Positions 42,354 through 50,546 of a stretch of 64,000 nucleotides of DNA are shown piece by piece (position 1 is the first letter of the stretch; the number at the start of each line of letters is the position of its first letter). Source of the stretch: DASRHY01 sp035650275 (GTDB taxonomy: Bacteria > Actinomycetota > Actinomycetes > Propionibacteriales > Kribbellaceae); the NCBI GenBank assembly GCA_035650275.1, contig DASRHY010000201.1, positions 1 through 64,000 on the forward strand. The letters are read 5' to 3'. Below the pieces are notes generated by a model. That model did not search any database and had not been told where the DNA came from. It saw only the letters and a program-made list of their open reading frames with translations. The position numbers were made by a program, and so were the translations under genes.

Positions 42354-43718
42354 CTACCAGATCCGTGGGGCGCTGAGGTCGCGCGGGTCGTCGACGGGCT
42401 GGCAGCCCTGCTCGGTGACCCGGTAGCCGAACCGCGGCCCGTCGGTCGCCAAGATGCGCACCGCCCGCAGCAGCCGGTCGACGTGCTCGCGGCTGGTGCC
42501 CAGGCCGAGGCTGGCCCGGACCGCGGTCGCGCTGCCGGACCCGGCGAGCAGGTGGTCGGTGAGCAGGTGGGCGCAGAACCTGCCGTCCCGCACGCCGATG
42601 CCGTACTCGGCCGCCAGCGCCGCCGAGACCAGGGTCGGGTCCAGCCCGTCGATCGTGAACGCGACAGTGCCGACCCGGTCCGCGTCCGGCCCGAACAGGC
42701 TGTACGACGTCACACCGGCGATGTCCGCGAGCCCGCCGGTCAGCCGCTGCTGCAGCTGCCGTTCGTGCTGCTCGATCGCCTCCCGGTGCCGCGTGATCGT
42801 CGCGCAGGCCGCGGCGAGCGCGATCGCGCCGATCACGTTGGGGGAGCCGCCTTCGTGCCGGGCCGGCCCGTCCGCCCACACCACCGTGCTGTCACTCACC
42901 GCGACACTGGCGCCGCCGCCGGCGAGGTACGGCTCCCCGGCCGCAAGCCAGTCGGCGCGGCCGACCAGCGCACCGCAGCCGAACGGCGCGTACAGCTTGT
43001 GGCCGGAGATCGCGACCCAGTCCACGCCGAGCGCGGTGATGTCGACCGCCCGGTGCGGCGCGAGCTGGGCCGCGTCCAGGCAGACCCTGGCGCCGTGCGC
43101 CTTCGCCACCGCGGCGATCTCGGCGACCGGGAAGAGCTCGCCGGTGACGTTCGACGCGCCGGTGACGCAGACCAGCCGCGGGCCGTCAGGCGCTGCGCGC
43201 AGCGCGTCCGCGACCGCGGTCACCGCGGCGGCCGGAGATGCCGGAGGAGCGAGCCGGACGGTCCGGTCGTCCGGCCACGGCAGCAGGGCCGCGTGGTGCT
43301 CGGTCTCGAACACGACGACAGTCGTTGCCTGTGGCAAGCACCCGGCGAGCAGGTTGAGCGCGTCGGTGGTCTGCCGGGTGAACACCACCTGGTCGTCCGG
43401 CCGGGCGCCGACGAAGGAGTGCACCTCCGCGCGGGCCCGCTCGTACCACTGGGTGGTGATCCGGGACGCGTACCCGTTGCCGCGATGAACCGACGCGTAC
43501 GACGGCAGTGCGGCGTCCACGGCGCGTCGTACCGCCTCCAGGCAGGGTGCGCTGGCGCCGTGGTCGAGGTTCGCGTAGTCGGTCACCCGGCCGTCGGCCA
43601 GCGGTACCAGCAGGTCGGCGCCGGCGGTGGTGGGCAGGTTGCCCGCGGAGGTCAGCGGCAGGTGGGGTGCCCGGTCGGTCGTGGTACAGGCCGGCTCGAG
43701 GATGGACAGGATCGACAT
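42354..43718 (-). CDS. Class V aminotransferase, group II cysteine desulfurase-like
   Basis: 454 residues. The PLP lysine is Lys241 (AISGHKLYAPFGCGALVGR), PLP-contacting residues lie in TGASNVTGELFP and CLDAAQLAPHR, and the C-terminal loop GVRDGRFCAHLL aligns with the SufS-type loop carrying the catalytic Cys, here Cys382. Retention of this Cys suggests release of sulfur from cysteine or a related compound; EgtE-like C-S lyase or selenocysteine-lyase activity are alternatives. The ATG at 43718 follows CGGGAG. A SAM-IV riboswitch precedes it, linking it to sulfur or methionine metabolism. The 35-residue N-terminal leader and a C-terminal Cys are unusual. Confidence 0.82.
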   Translation of the reverse strand: MSILSILEPACTTTDRAPHLPLTSAGNLPTTAGADLLVPLADGRVTDYANLDHGASAPCLEAVRRAVDAALPSYASVHRGNGYASRITTQWYERARAEVHSFVGARPDDQVVFTRQTTDALNLLAGCLPQATTVVVFETEHHAALLPWPDDRTVRLAPPASPAAAVTAVADALRAAPDGPRLVCVTGASNVTGELFPVAEIAAVAKAHGARVCLDAAQLAPHRAVDITALGVDWVAISGHKLYAPFGCGALVGRADWLAAGEPYLAGGGASVAVSDSTVVWADGPARHEGGSPNVIGAIALAAACATITRHREAIEQHERQLQQRLTGGLADIAGVTSYSLFGPDADRVGTVAFTIDGLDPTLVSAALAAEYGIGVRDGRFCAHLLTDHLLAGSGSATAVRASLGLGTSREHVDRLLRAVRILATDGPRFGYRVTEQGCQPVDDPRDLSAPRIW

Positions 43719-43732
43719 GCTCAACTCCCGGA

Positions 43733-43845
43733 GGTCCGCACTTGCCGATCGGGGTCCCGACCGGCCAGGTCCTCACCCGGGGCACCCCACCGCGGTGGAG
43801 GGTTGCCGGCCAGCAAGCCGGGGCTTGACGCTGGCGCTCATGACC
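43733..43845 (-). promoter_or_regulatory. SAM-IV riboswitch
   Basis: Read on the minus strand, the leader begins GGTCATGAGCGCCAGCGTCA, continues with the blocks AGCCCCGGCTTGCTGGCCGG and CAACCCTCCACCGCGGTGGG, and closes its first stem with GTGAGGACC. It then has a separate hairpin (CCGGTCGG/CCGATCGG) and the 3' block GGCAAGTGCGGACC. This order matches the SAM-IV class known from mycobacteria and streptomycetes. The last element ends 14 bases before the ATG of the desulfurase-like gene and just before its CGGGAG site. SAM binding probably reduces translation or transcription. Confidence 0.9.
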
Positions 43846-43911
43846 TGCGCCGACTGTAGGTGGCTGCATGGGCAGACTTCCAGCCCGAATCCCGGTATCC
43901 GAGACGCCGTC

Positions 43912-45261
43912 TCATATTGCAGGCGGGACGAACCCGGGCAGCACCTCCGCCGACTCCAGCGCCCGCGCCACGTCGAGCAGGTCGAGCTCGGACCAGCGAG
44001 GTCCGACCAGCTGTACGCCGACGGGCAGGCCGCCGTCGTCCAGCCCGGCCGGCACGGCCAGCGCCGGCTGCCCGGTCAGGTTGGCGAAGACCAGCGGGTG
44101 GCCGTGTGCGTCGTACCGCACCTGCTGACCGTCCACGTCCGCGACCGAGCCGTCGGTGTGCGGGAACGCGGTCGTCATCGTCGCGGGCAGCACCAGCGCG
44201 TCGACCTCGCTGAAGTATCGCTCGAAGGACGCCGTGAGGCGGTCCCGCTCGTCCAGCGCCGCCAGGTACCAGGCCAGTGAGCGCTGCTCGTCGGACAGCT
44301 CCGCCCCGGGCGCGAAGATCTGGGTCACGGCGCCGAGCAGGCCGCCGTACACCTCGTGCAGCCGGTCCCAGTCGACCTCGGGAAGCCGCTCGACAACCCG
44401 TGCTCCCGCGTCCGACGCGGTGGCCGCGACCCGTTCGACCGCCGTCCGGACGGCGCGCGAGACGGTGGCGCCGGGCAGCGCCGGTACGACGGCCAGCCGC
44501 AGCTCGTCCACCGCGCGCGGCCGGGCCCGGGGGATCGAAACCGGCGGGACGTCGAGATCGGCGCCGTCCGGACCGGCCGTCAGCCGCAGCGCCAGCTCCA
44601 GGTCGTCCAGGTCGCATGCCATCGGACCGAGCGAGCTCATGATCCGGACCGAGCGCTGCACGCCGGGCAGGTGGAAGAAGCCGGTCAGCGCAACCCGGTG
44701 CTCGGTGGTCTTCAGGCCGTACACACCGCAGAACGCGGCCGGCAGCCGCAGCGACCCGGCCAGGTCGGAGCCGTACTCCAGCGGTGTCAGCCCGGCCGCC
44801 AGCGCCGCCGCCGCGCCACCACTCGAGCCGCCCGCGGTCCGGGTGGTGTCCCAGGGGTTGTTCGTCCGGCCGAAGATCTCGTTGGCGCTCTGGTAGTCGG
44901 CCAGGTAGGGCGGCACGTTCGTGTGGCCGGCGATGACCGCGCCGGCCTGCTTCAGCCGGGCCGCGACGGTACCGTCCGCGTCGGCGACCCGGTCCAGCTC
45001 GCGGGAACCGAGCGTGGTCCGCAGCCCGGCCACGTCGTGCCCGTCCTTCAGTGTCATCGGTACGCCGTGCAGCGGGCCCCGCTCTGCTTCGGCGAGCGCG
45101 TCGGCGGCCTTCGCCTGCTCGAACCCGCGGTCGGGGTCGAGCGAGACCACGGCGGTCAGGGCCGGGTTCAGCCGCTCGATCCGGTCCAGCTGATCGGTCA
45201 GCGCCTCGACCGCGCTCAGCTCGCCCGCCAGCAGCCGCCGGATCAGCTCGCGGGCCGTCAT
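43912..45261 (-). CDS. Amidase (amidase-signature family)
   Basis: 449 residues. The Ser-cisSer-Lys triad is visible: Lys72 in MTLKDGHD, Ser147 in TAGGSSGGA and the nucleophile Ser170 in YGSDLAGSLRLPA. PLHGVPMTLK and ANEIFGRTNNPWD are typical. Members hydrolyse amides or act as gatB/gatA-like transferases; the isolated gene argues for a catabolic amidase. Its start overlaps the MerR gene's stop as ATGA, so the regulator and enzyme form a two-gene operon and the amide or its product may be the MerR ligand (inference). Confidence 0.88.
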   Translation of the reverse strand: MTARELIRRLLAGELSAVEALTDQLDRIERLNPALTAVVSLDPDRGFEQAKAADALAEAERGPLHGVPMTLKDGHDVAGLRTTLGSRELDRVADADGTVAARLKQAGAVIAGHTNVPPYLADYQSANEIFGRTNNPWDTTRTAGGSSGGAAAALAAGLTPLEYGSDLAGSLRLPAAFCGVYGLKTTEHRVALTGFFHLPGVQRSVRIMSSLGPMACDLDDLELALRLTAGPDGADLDVPPVSIPRARPRAVDELRLAVVPALPGATVSRAVRTAVERVAATASDAGARVVERLPEVDWDRLHEVYGGLLGAVTQIFAPGAELSDEQRSLAWYLAALDERDRLTASFERYFSEVDALVLPATMTTAFPHTDGSVADVDGQQVRYDAHGHPLVFANLTGQPALAVPAGLDDGGLPVGVQLVGPRWSELDLLDVARALESAEVLPGFVPPAI

Positions 45262-46082
45262 GACGCGGTCCCCGCCACGGGTACCACCGGCTCCTGCAGC
45301 TCGGTCACCCAGCCGGCCGGGTCGTCGGCGGGGCAGGCGATGGTGAGCTCGCGGGGCGGGCCGGCGGAGCGGTACCCGTTCTCGTCGATCCAGTGGGCCA
45401 GGCCCTGCACCACCGGCAGCACGTCGTCCATCGGGCCGCGGTGCAGCACCGTCGCCGCCCGCTCGACGGCCGGCAGGTCGACCACGGTGACCCCTTCCGC
45501 GGGTGAGTTCACCGGCACTGTCGCGTGCACGGTCACGCCGTCCGCCGCGTCCTCGTAGTAGGCCAGCCGTTCCCCGGCCGGCTGGACACCCGCCCGGGCC
45601 AGCCGCGCGTACAGCTCGCCGTACAGCGGCCGGATCACGGCCGTGATCGCCTCCGGGTAGTACCCCGCCGCGGTCCCGGTGAGCTCTGCCACCCGCACCG
45701 CCGGCAACGGCTTCAGCACTACCTCGTCGGCCGGCAGCAGCCCATCGGACTCGATCGAGCGCAGCCGGGACTCGACGTTCGCGAGGCTGGCGGTGTCGGC
45801 GGCGATCTGCTCGGTGAGCTCCGCCTGGCGCAGCCGCAGCATGCCGCGCAACTCCGCCAGGTCCACCTTCTCGTCGAGCATCGAGCCGACCTGCTGGAGC
45901 GTGAAACCGAGGTCCTTGAGCGCGACGATCCGGTTCAGCCGGGCCAGCTGCCCGGCGTCGTACTGGCGGTACCCGGTGCTCTCGTCAGTGTGTGCCGGCC
46001 GCAGCAGGCCGATTGCGTCGTAGTGCCGCAGCATCCGGACGGACACCCGACCGTGCCTGGCGAAGTCTCCGATGGTGAACAT
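45258..46082 (-). CDS. MerR-family regulator with effector-binding domain
   Basis: 274 residues. The winged helix MFTIGDFARHGRVSVRMLRH YDAIGL region occupies the first 70 residues; DLGFTLQQVGSMLDEKVDLA leads into the dimer coiled coil. The C-terminal half (ITAVIRPLYGELYARLARAG and TVHATVPVNSPAEGVTVVDL) is a GyrI-like small-molecule domain as in BmrR-type regulators. ATG at 46082 lies eight bases after a perfect MerR-style promoter. It is coupled to the amidase gene. Confidence 0.88.
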   Translation of the reverse strand: MFTIGDFARHGRVSVRMLRHYDAIGLLRPAHTDESTGYRQYDAGQLARLNRIVALKDLGFTLQQVGSMLDEKVDLAELRGMLRLRQAELTEQIAADTASLANVESRLRSIESDGLLPADEVVLKPLPAVRVAELTGTAAGYYPEAITAVIRPLYGELYARLARAGVQPAGERLAYYEDAADGVTVHATVPVNSPAEGVTVVDLPAVERAATVLHRGPMDDVLPVVQGLAHWIDENGYRSAGPPRELTIACPADDPAGWVTELQEPVVPVAGTAS

Positions 46083-46090
46083 GATCAACC

Positions 46091-46121
46091 GGTCTAGCCC
46101 CTCACACAGTGTCAGGGTCAA
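46091..46121 (-). promoter_or_regulatory. MerR-type promoter with 19-bp spacer
   Basis: On the minus strand: TTGACC (46121-46116), a 19-base spacer, then TAGACC (46096-46091). The spacer is filled by the near-perfect dyad CCCTGACACTGTGTGAGGG. Over-long 19-bp spacers with a central dyad are the mark of promoters activated by MerR proteins, so the merR-amidase operon is almost certainly autoregulated. The start codon follows the -10 box by eight bases, leaving essentially no leader. Confidence 0.8.
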
Positions 46122-46182
46122 GGGCCTCCGTTCGGCGTGTGACACGTGTGACTGCAGTGGCTGCCGGGGTAACCTGCGGGAT

Positions 46183-48807
46183 ATGGCGACCCGCACGTCT
46201 TCCCCGGCGCGGGCGCGGAACTCGAAGGCGAGCCGACCCGAATCAGGTCGGTCGTCGGGCGGTACCCGTCCTCGTCCATCAGGCGCCCAGCGACGTGGGC
46301 AGAGCAAGGCTCGCAGTGGCAACTCGACCGCCCGGGCTCGCACGCGCACGTCCCGGCCCGCCGCCGCGTCAGGCCCCGGTCCGTTCGCAACCTTCATGCT
46401 CGGTATCGGCCGCGGGCTGGTCCGGGTCTGGCTCGGCGTCGCGCATGTGATCGGCGGGATCGTCCGGGGTATCGGCCACGGTGCGCGCGACCTCGACCCC
46501 GCGCACCGTCGCGACGGCGGCGGCCTGGCCCTTGTCGGGCTGGCCGTCGTGGTCGCCGCGGCCGTCTGGTGGCAGCTTCCCGGCGCGGCCGGCGACGCGG
46601 CCCGCGCGGTGGTGAACGGCAGCGTCGGCCTGGTCGGCTGGGCTGTGCCGCTGCTGCTGCTCGTCGCCGCCTGGCGCACGCTGCGGCATCCGGACCGCAA
46701 CGGTCCGGCCGGACGCCAGGTGATCGGCTGGTCGTCGATGCTGCTCGGCGTCCTCGGCCTGGTGCACATCGCGCACGGCATCCCGCGGCCCGGAACGCCC
46801 GACTCGCAGGGCACGCTGGAGGAGGCGGGCGGCGCGATCGGGTACGTGATCTCCTCGCTGCTGTCCGACCTGCTCACCCAGTACGTCGCCGCGCCGCTGC
46901 TGGTGCTGCTGGCGATCTTCGGCGCGCTGGTGGTGACCGGCACGCCGGTGCACCTGGTCCCGGTCCGGATCAGGGCCGCGTTCGACGTGCTGCGCGGGCG
47001 CGCCGTCGTACCGGGGCAGGAGACCGGCGACACCGCGGGCGCGAAGACCGAGGACACCGTCCGGCTCAGCCGCAAGGGGCGCCGGCAGAAGGCTGCCCAG
47101 ACCGACGACGAGGAGTCCGGCGACAAGCCGTACGACTCGCCTGTGCTGGAGCGCCGCGAGCTGTTCAGGCGCAAGAAGAAGCCGGTCGAACCCGCGCCCG
47201 ACGGTGATACGGACACCGCGGAGATCGTTGCTGAGGGCACCAATACTCCGGCTGTGGTGACGGAGAAGGACACCGGCAAGTCCGAACCGCCGCCGCACAC
47301 GCCGCTGCCGCAGCGGGTCGAGCAGCTCAGCCTGTCCGGCGACATCACCTACACGCTGCCGGACGGCCAGGTGCTCAAGCCCGGCTCGGTGCACAAGACC
47401 CGTACCAAGGCCTCGGACCAGGTGGTCGAGCGGCTCACCGAGGTGTTCGAGCAGTTCGGTATCGACGCTCAGGTGACCGGCTACACCCGCGGCCCGACGG
47501 TGACCCGGTACGAGGTCGAGCTCGGCTCCGCGGTCAAGGTGGAGAAGGTCACTGCGCTGAGCAAGAACATCGCGTACTCCGTGGCCTCCGCGGACGTACG
47601 GATCCTGTCGCCGATCCCGGGCAAGTCCGCCATCGGCATCGAGATCCCGAACACCGACAAGGAGATCGTCAGCCTCGGCGACGTGATCCGGTCCGCGACG
47701 GCGCGCAACGACCACCACCCGATGGTGGCCGGGCTCGGCAAGGACGTCGAGGGCGGCTTCGTGGTCGCGAACATGGCGAAGATGCCGCACCTGCTGGTCG
47801 CCGGCGCCACCGGTTCCGGCAAGTCGTCGTTCGTGAACTCGGTGATCACCTCGGTCCTGATGCGGGCCACCCCGGACGAGGTGCGGATGGTGCTGGTCGA
47901 CCCGAAGCGGGTGGAGCTCAACAACTACGAGGGCATCCCGCACCTGATCACGCCGATCATCACGAGCCCGAAGAAGGCGGCCGAGGCGCTGCAGTGGGTC
48001 GTCCGCGAGATGGACATGCGGTACGACGATCTGGCCGCGTTCGGCTTCCGGCACGTCGACGACTTCAACAAGGCGGTCCGGTCCGGCAAGGTGCAGCCGC
48101 CGGCCGGCAGCGAGCGCAAGCTGGCGCCGTACCCGTATCTGATGGTCGTGGTCGACGAGCTCGCGGACCTGATGATGGTGGCGCCGCGAGACGTGGAGGA
48201 CTCGATCGTCCGGATCACCCAGCTCGCCCGGGCGGCGGGTATCCACCTGGTGCTCGCGACGCAGCGTCCGTCGGTCGACGTGGTGACCGGCCTGATCAAG
48301 GCGAACGTGCCGTCCAGGCTCGCGTTCGCGACGTCGTCGCTTGCCGACAGCCGAGTCATCCTGGACCAGCCCGGCGCGGAGAAGCTGGTCGGCCAGGGCG
48401 ATGGGCTGTTCCTGCCGATGGGCGCCAGCAAGCCGATGCGGATCCAGGGCTCCTGGGTCACCGAGGCCGAGATCCGGTCCGTGGTGGGGCACTGCAAGAA
48501 GCAGCTGCAGCCGACGTACCGCGAGGACGTCACCGCAGCAGCCGGACCGAGCCGCGACCTGGACGACGAGATCGGCGACGACCTCGACCTGGTCTGCCAG
48601 GCCGCCGAGCTGATCGTCTCGACGCAGTTCGGCTCCACGTCGATGCTGCAACGCAAGCTTCGGGTCGGCTTCGCCAAGGCGGGCCGCCTGATGGACATCC
48701 TGGAGAGCCGTGGCGTGGTGGGCCCGAGTGAGGGATCCAAGGCCCGTGACGTCCTGGTCAAGCCCGACGACCTCGAGGACTTCATCGCCACCCTGCGAGG
48801 AGAGTGA
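46183..48807 (+). CDS. ftsK: DNA translocase FtsK/SpoIIIE
   Basis: 874 residues. A basic Ser/Arg-rich N-terminus of about 65 residues is followed by four membrane segments (GLALVGLAVVVAAAVWWQL and others), then a charged linker. The motor domain has Walker A VAGATGSGKSSFVN near 540-550, RMVLVDPKRVELNNYEGIPH and MVVVDELADLMMVAPRDVED. The C-terminal winged helix gamma domain reads STSMLQRKLRVGFAKAGRLM. It moves chromosome DNA during division or sporulation. TAACCT (46170-46175) lies seven bases before the ATG with GTGACT 16 bp upstream, a likely leaderless promoter. Confidence 0.95.
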   Translation: MATRTSSPARARNSKASRPESGRSSGGTRPRPSGAQRRGQSKARSGNSTARARTRTSRPAAASGPGPFATFMLGIGRGLVRVWLGVAHVIGGIVRGIGHGARDLDPAHRRDGGGLALVGLAVVVAAAVWWQLPGAAGDAARAVVNGSVGLVGWAVPLLLLVAAWRTLRHPDRNGPAGRQVIGWSSMLLGVLGLVHIAHGIPRPGTPDSQGTLEEAGGAIGYVISSLLSDLLTQYVAAPLLVLLAIFGALVVTGTPVHLVPVRIRAAFDVLRGRAVVPGQETGDTAGAKTEDTVRLSRKGRRQKAAQTDDEESGDKPYDSPVLERRELFRRKKKPVEPAPDGDTDTAEIVAEGTNTPAVVTEKDTGKSEPPPHTPLPQRVEQLSLSGDITYTLPDGQVLKPGSVHKTRTKASDQVVERLTEVFEQFGIDAQVTGYTRGPTVTRYEVELGSAVKVEKVTALSKNIAYSVASADVRILSPIPGKSAIGIEIPNTDKEIVSLGDVIRSATARNDHHPMVAGLGKDVEGGFVVANMAKMPHLLVAGATGSGKSSFVNSVITSVLMRATPDEVRMVLVDPKRVELNNYEGIPHLITPIITSPKKAAEALQWVVREMDMRYDDLAAFGFRHVDDFNKAVRSGKVQPPAGSERKLAPYPYLMVVVDELADLMMVAPRDVEDSIVRITQLARAAGIHLVLATQRPSVDVVTGLIKANVPSRLAFATSSLADSRVILDQPGAEKLVGQGDGLFLPMGASKPMRIQGSWVTEAEIRSVVGHCKKQLQPTYREDVTAAAGPSRDLDDEIGDDLDLVCQAAELIVSTQFGSTSMLQRKLRVGFAKAGRLMDILESRGVVGPSEGSKARDVLVKPDDLEDFIATLRGE

Positions 48808-49634
48808 CCACGATGACGCTGACCGCCGCCCGCTCAGCCGACGCCTCAGCACCAGCCGCAACCGACCCAGCAACCGACCCAGCAACCAATCCCGCGACCA
48901 AACCCGAAACCGACCCCGCGACCAAACCCGCGACCGAGCCCGGCCGGGTCGGCACCTCTGTCGACCCCGGTACCGCCGCCGGTCAGACGACTCCTGCGAC
49001 CATCGAGGCGACCGCGGATCCGGTCGTCGGCGCGATCGGTTCCGGCGCGGACGAAGCGGTCGAGCTGGTGCCTGACACCTCCGGCCCGGGGTCCCGCCCG
49101 GAGGCGGACCGGCCCGCCGAGTTCACCGTGCGACCGGCGCGGCCGGTGTACGGGTTCGTGGCCGGCGGGTCCACGCTGCTGGCGCTGCTGTTCGGGATCG
49201 CGGCCCGGTCGGTCGGCGGCGGGTTCGAGTCCGGCTGGCGCTGGGCGGTGGCCGGTGGGTTCGGCGTTCTCGCGCTGGCTGCGGCCTGGACGCTGCGGTC
49301 GAAGCCGTTGCTGGTCGCCGACCGTACGGGGATCCGGCTGCGGATCCGGTCGGAGTGGATCGGCGCGCCCTGGGAGGAGATCGAGGCGGTCACCGTGCTG
49401 CCGCGCCGGCACGTGCTCGACGACGGCCGGATCGCCGTTCATCTGGCCGACCCCGGCCCGGTCGTCGCCGCGATGGACAGCGCCACCCGCAAGGTCACCG
49501 ACGCGAACCGCCGGTTGACCGGATCGTCGCTCGCGGTACCGTTCGGTCTGGCGGCCACGCCGTCGGATCCCGCGGTGATCGCGGCCCTCACCGCACTGGC
49601 CGACGACCGCTGCCCGGTGACAGAGCAGCCCTGA
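48804..49634 (+). CDS. Membrane protein with PH-like domain, unknown function
   Basis: 276 residues. The first 60 are low-complexity, a run of degenerate DPATxPATK repeats rich in Ala, Thr and Pro. Two membrane segments follow (PVYGFVAGGSTLLALLFGI and WAVAGGFGVLALAAAWTL), then a C-terminal region with LLVADRTGIRLRIRSEWIGA and PWEEIEAVTVLPRRHVLDDG, which looks like the bacterial PH (bPH) domains found in actinobacterial membrane proteins. The GTG overlaps the ftsK stop. Genomic linkage to ftsK and a RodZ-like gene hints at a cell-envelope or division role. Confidence 0.72.
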   Translation: MTTMTLTAARSADASAPAATDPATDPATNPATKPETDPATKPATEPGRVGTSVDPGTAAGQTTPATIEATADPVVGAIGSGADEAVELVPDTSGPGSRPEADRPAEFTVRPARPVYGFVAGGSTLLALLFGIAARSVGGGFESGWRWAVAGGFGVLALAAAWTLRSKPLLVADRTGIRLRIRSEWIGAPWEEIEAVTVLPRRHVLDDGRIAVHLADPGPVVAAMDSATRKVTDANRRLTGSSLAVPFGLAATPSDPAVIAALTALADDRCPVTEQP

Positions 49635-49674
49635 TCCTTGACCGACTCGACCGAGGCCCTTGGAGGCGGACGAC

Positions 49675-50421
49675 GTGACTCTCGGCGAGCAGCTCGTCGC
49701 GGCCAGAGCGCGTGCCGGCCTGTCGGTCGAGGAGCTCAGCGCGAAGACCCGGATCCGTCCCGGCCTGCTGACCGCGATGGAGTCCGGCGACTTCAGCCGC
49801 TGCGGCGGCAACTTCTACGCCCGCGGGCACCTGCGCACGCTCGCCAAGGTGCTGGACACCGACCCGGCCCCACTGATCGAGGAGTTCAACGCCCAGCACG
49901 CCGCGCCCGAAGTGACACCGAGCCGCCGGGAGGAACGAGCCGACGCGAAGCGCCCGACCGTGCACGCGGCCCGCCCGCGCTGGGCGGTCGTCCTCGGCGC
50001 GATCCTGGTCGGGCTGATGGGCTGGGGGATGGTCCGGCTGTTCACGCTGCCGAACGACGTCGAGGCGACCGCCTCCCGTAGCCCGACGCCGTCGGTCACC
50101 ACCAGTACGTTCCAGCGCCCTCCGCAGGTGACTGTCACGGTGCCGCCCAAGCCGAAACCCACGCCTAAGCCGACCTCGGTCCGGCTCACCCTGGTCGCCG
50201 ACCACGAAGGCACCTATGTGACGCTCCGGAACTACAACGGCGAGCAGCTGTTCAGCGGCGCGCTGACCAAGGGCGTGGAGCAGACCCTGACCTACCGCGG
50301 GATGATCCTGGCCACGGTGGAGCGGCCGCGCAACGTCCGCACCTACATCAACGGCAAGCGGGTCTACCCGAAAGTCCGCCGCTTCAACGTCCTCCTCAGT
50401 GGCACCTTCGAGAAGCGCTGA
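49675..50421 (+). CDS. RodZ-like protein (HTH + membrane anchor + DUF4115)
   Basis: 248 residues. A cytoplasmic helix-turn-helix of the RodZ type (LGEQLVAARARAGLSVEELS, IRPGLLTAMESGDFSRCGGN, FYARGHLRTLAKVLDTDPAP) is followed by one membrane span (WAVVLGAILVGLMGWGMV). A Pro/Lys/Thr-rich linker and a beta-rich extracellular DUF4115 domain end the protein. RodZ ties the MreB cytoskeleton to cell-wall synthesis in rods; in actinobacteria the role is less certain. The GTG at 49675 is preferred because GGAGGCG lies at 49662-49668; a TTG at 49660 is possible. Confidence 0.82.
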   Translation: MTLGEQLVAARARAGLSVEELSAKTRIRPGLLTAMESGDFSRCGGNFYARGHLRTLAKVLDTDPAPLIEEFNAQHAAPEVTPSRREERADAKRPTVHAARPRWAVVLGAILVGLMGWGMVRLFTLPNDVEATASRSPTPSVTTSTFQRPPQVTVTVPPKPKPTPKPTSVRLTLVADHEGTYVTLRNYNGEQLFSGALTKGVEQTLTYRGMILATVERPRNVRTYINGKRVYPKVRRFNVLLSGTFEKR

Positions 50422-50440
50422 CCCTCTCTTTGCTCCACTT

Positions 50441-50491
50441 CCCGTACTGGCACGCCGTCGTGCGGCGTCCGGCGCGGCGTGTCGGTATGGG
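50441..50491 (+). terminator. Terminator after the RodZ-like gene
   Basis: A 17-bp stem, 50441-50457 with 50475-50491, containing three G-U pairs that are valid only in + strand RNA. That asymmetry shows it acts on the rodZ-like transcript. Confidence 0.72.
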
Positions 50492-50546
50492 AGGCGGGTG
50501 GTGGTGATTCCCGCGGTGGCGCGGAGAGCCGTCATACTCGTGGGCG

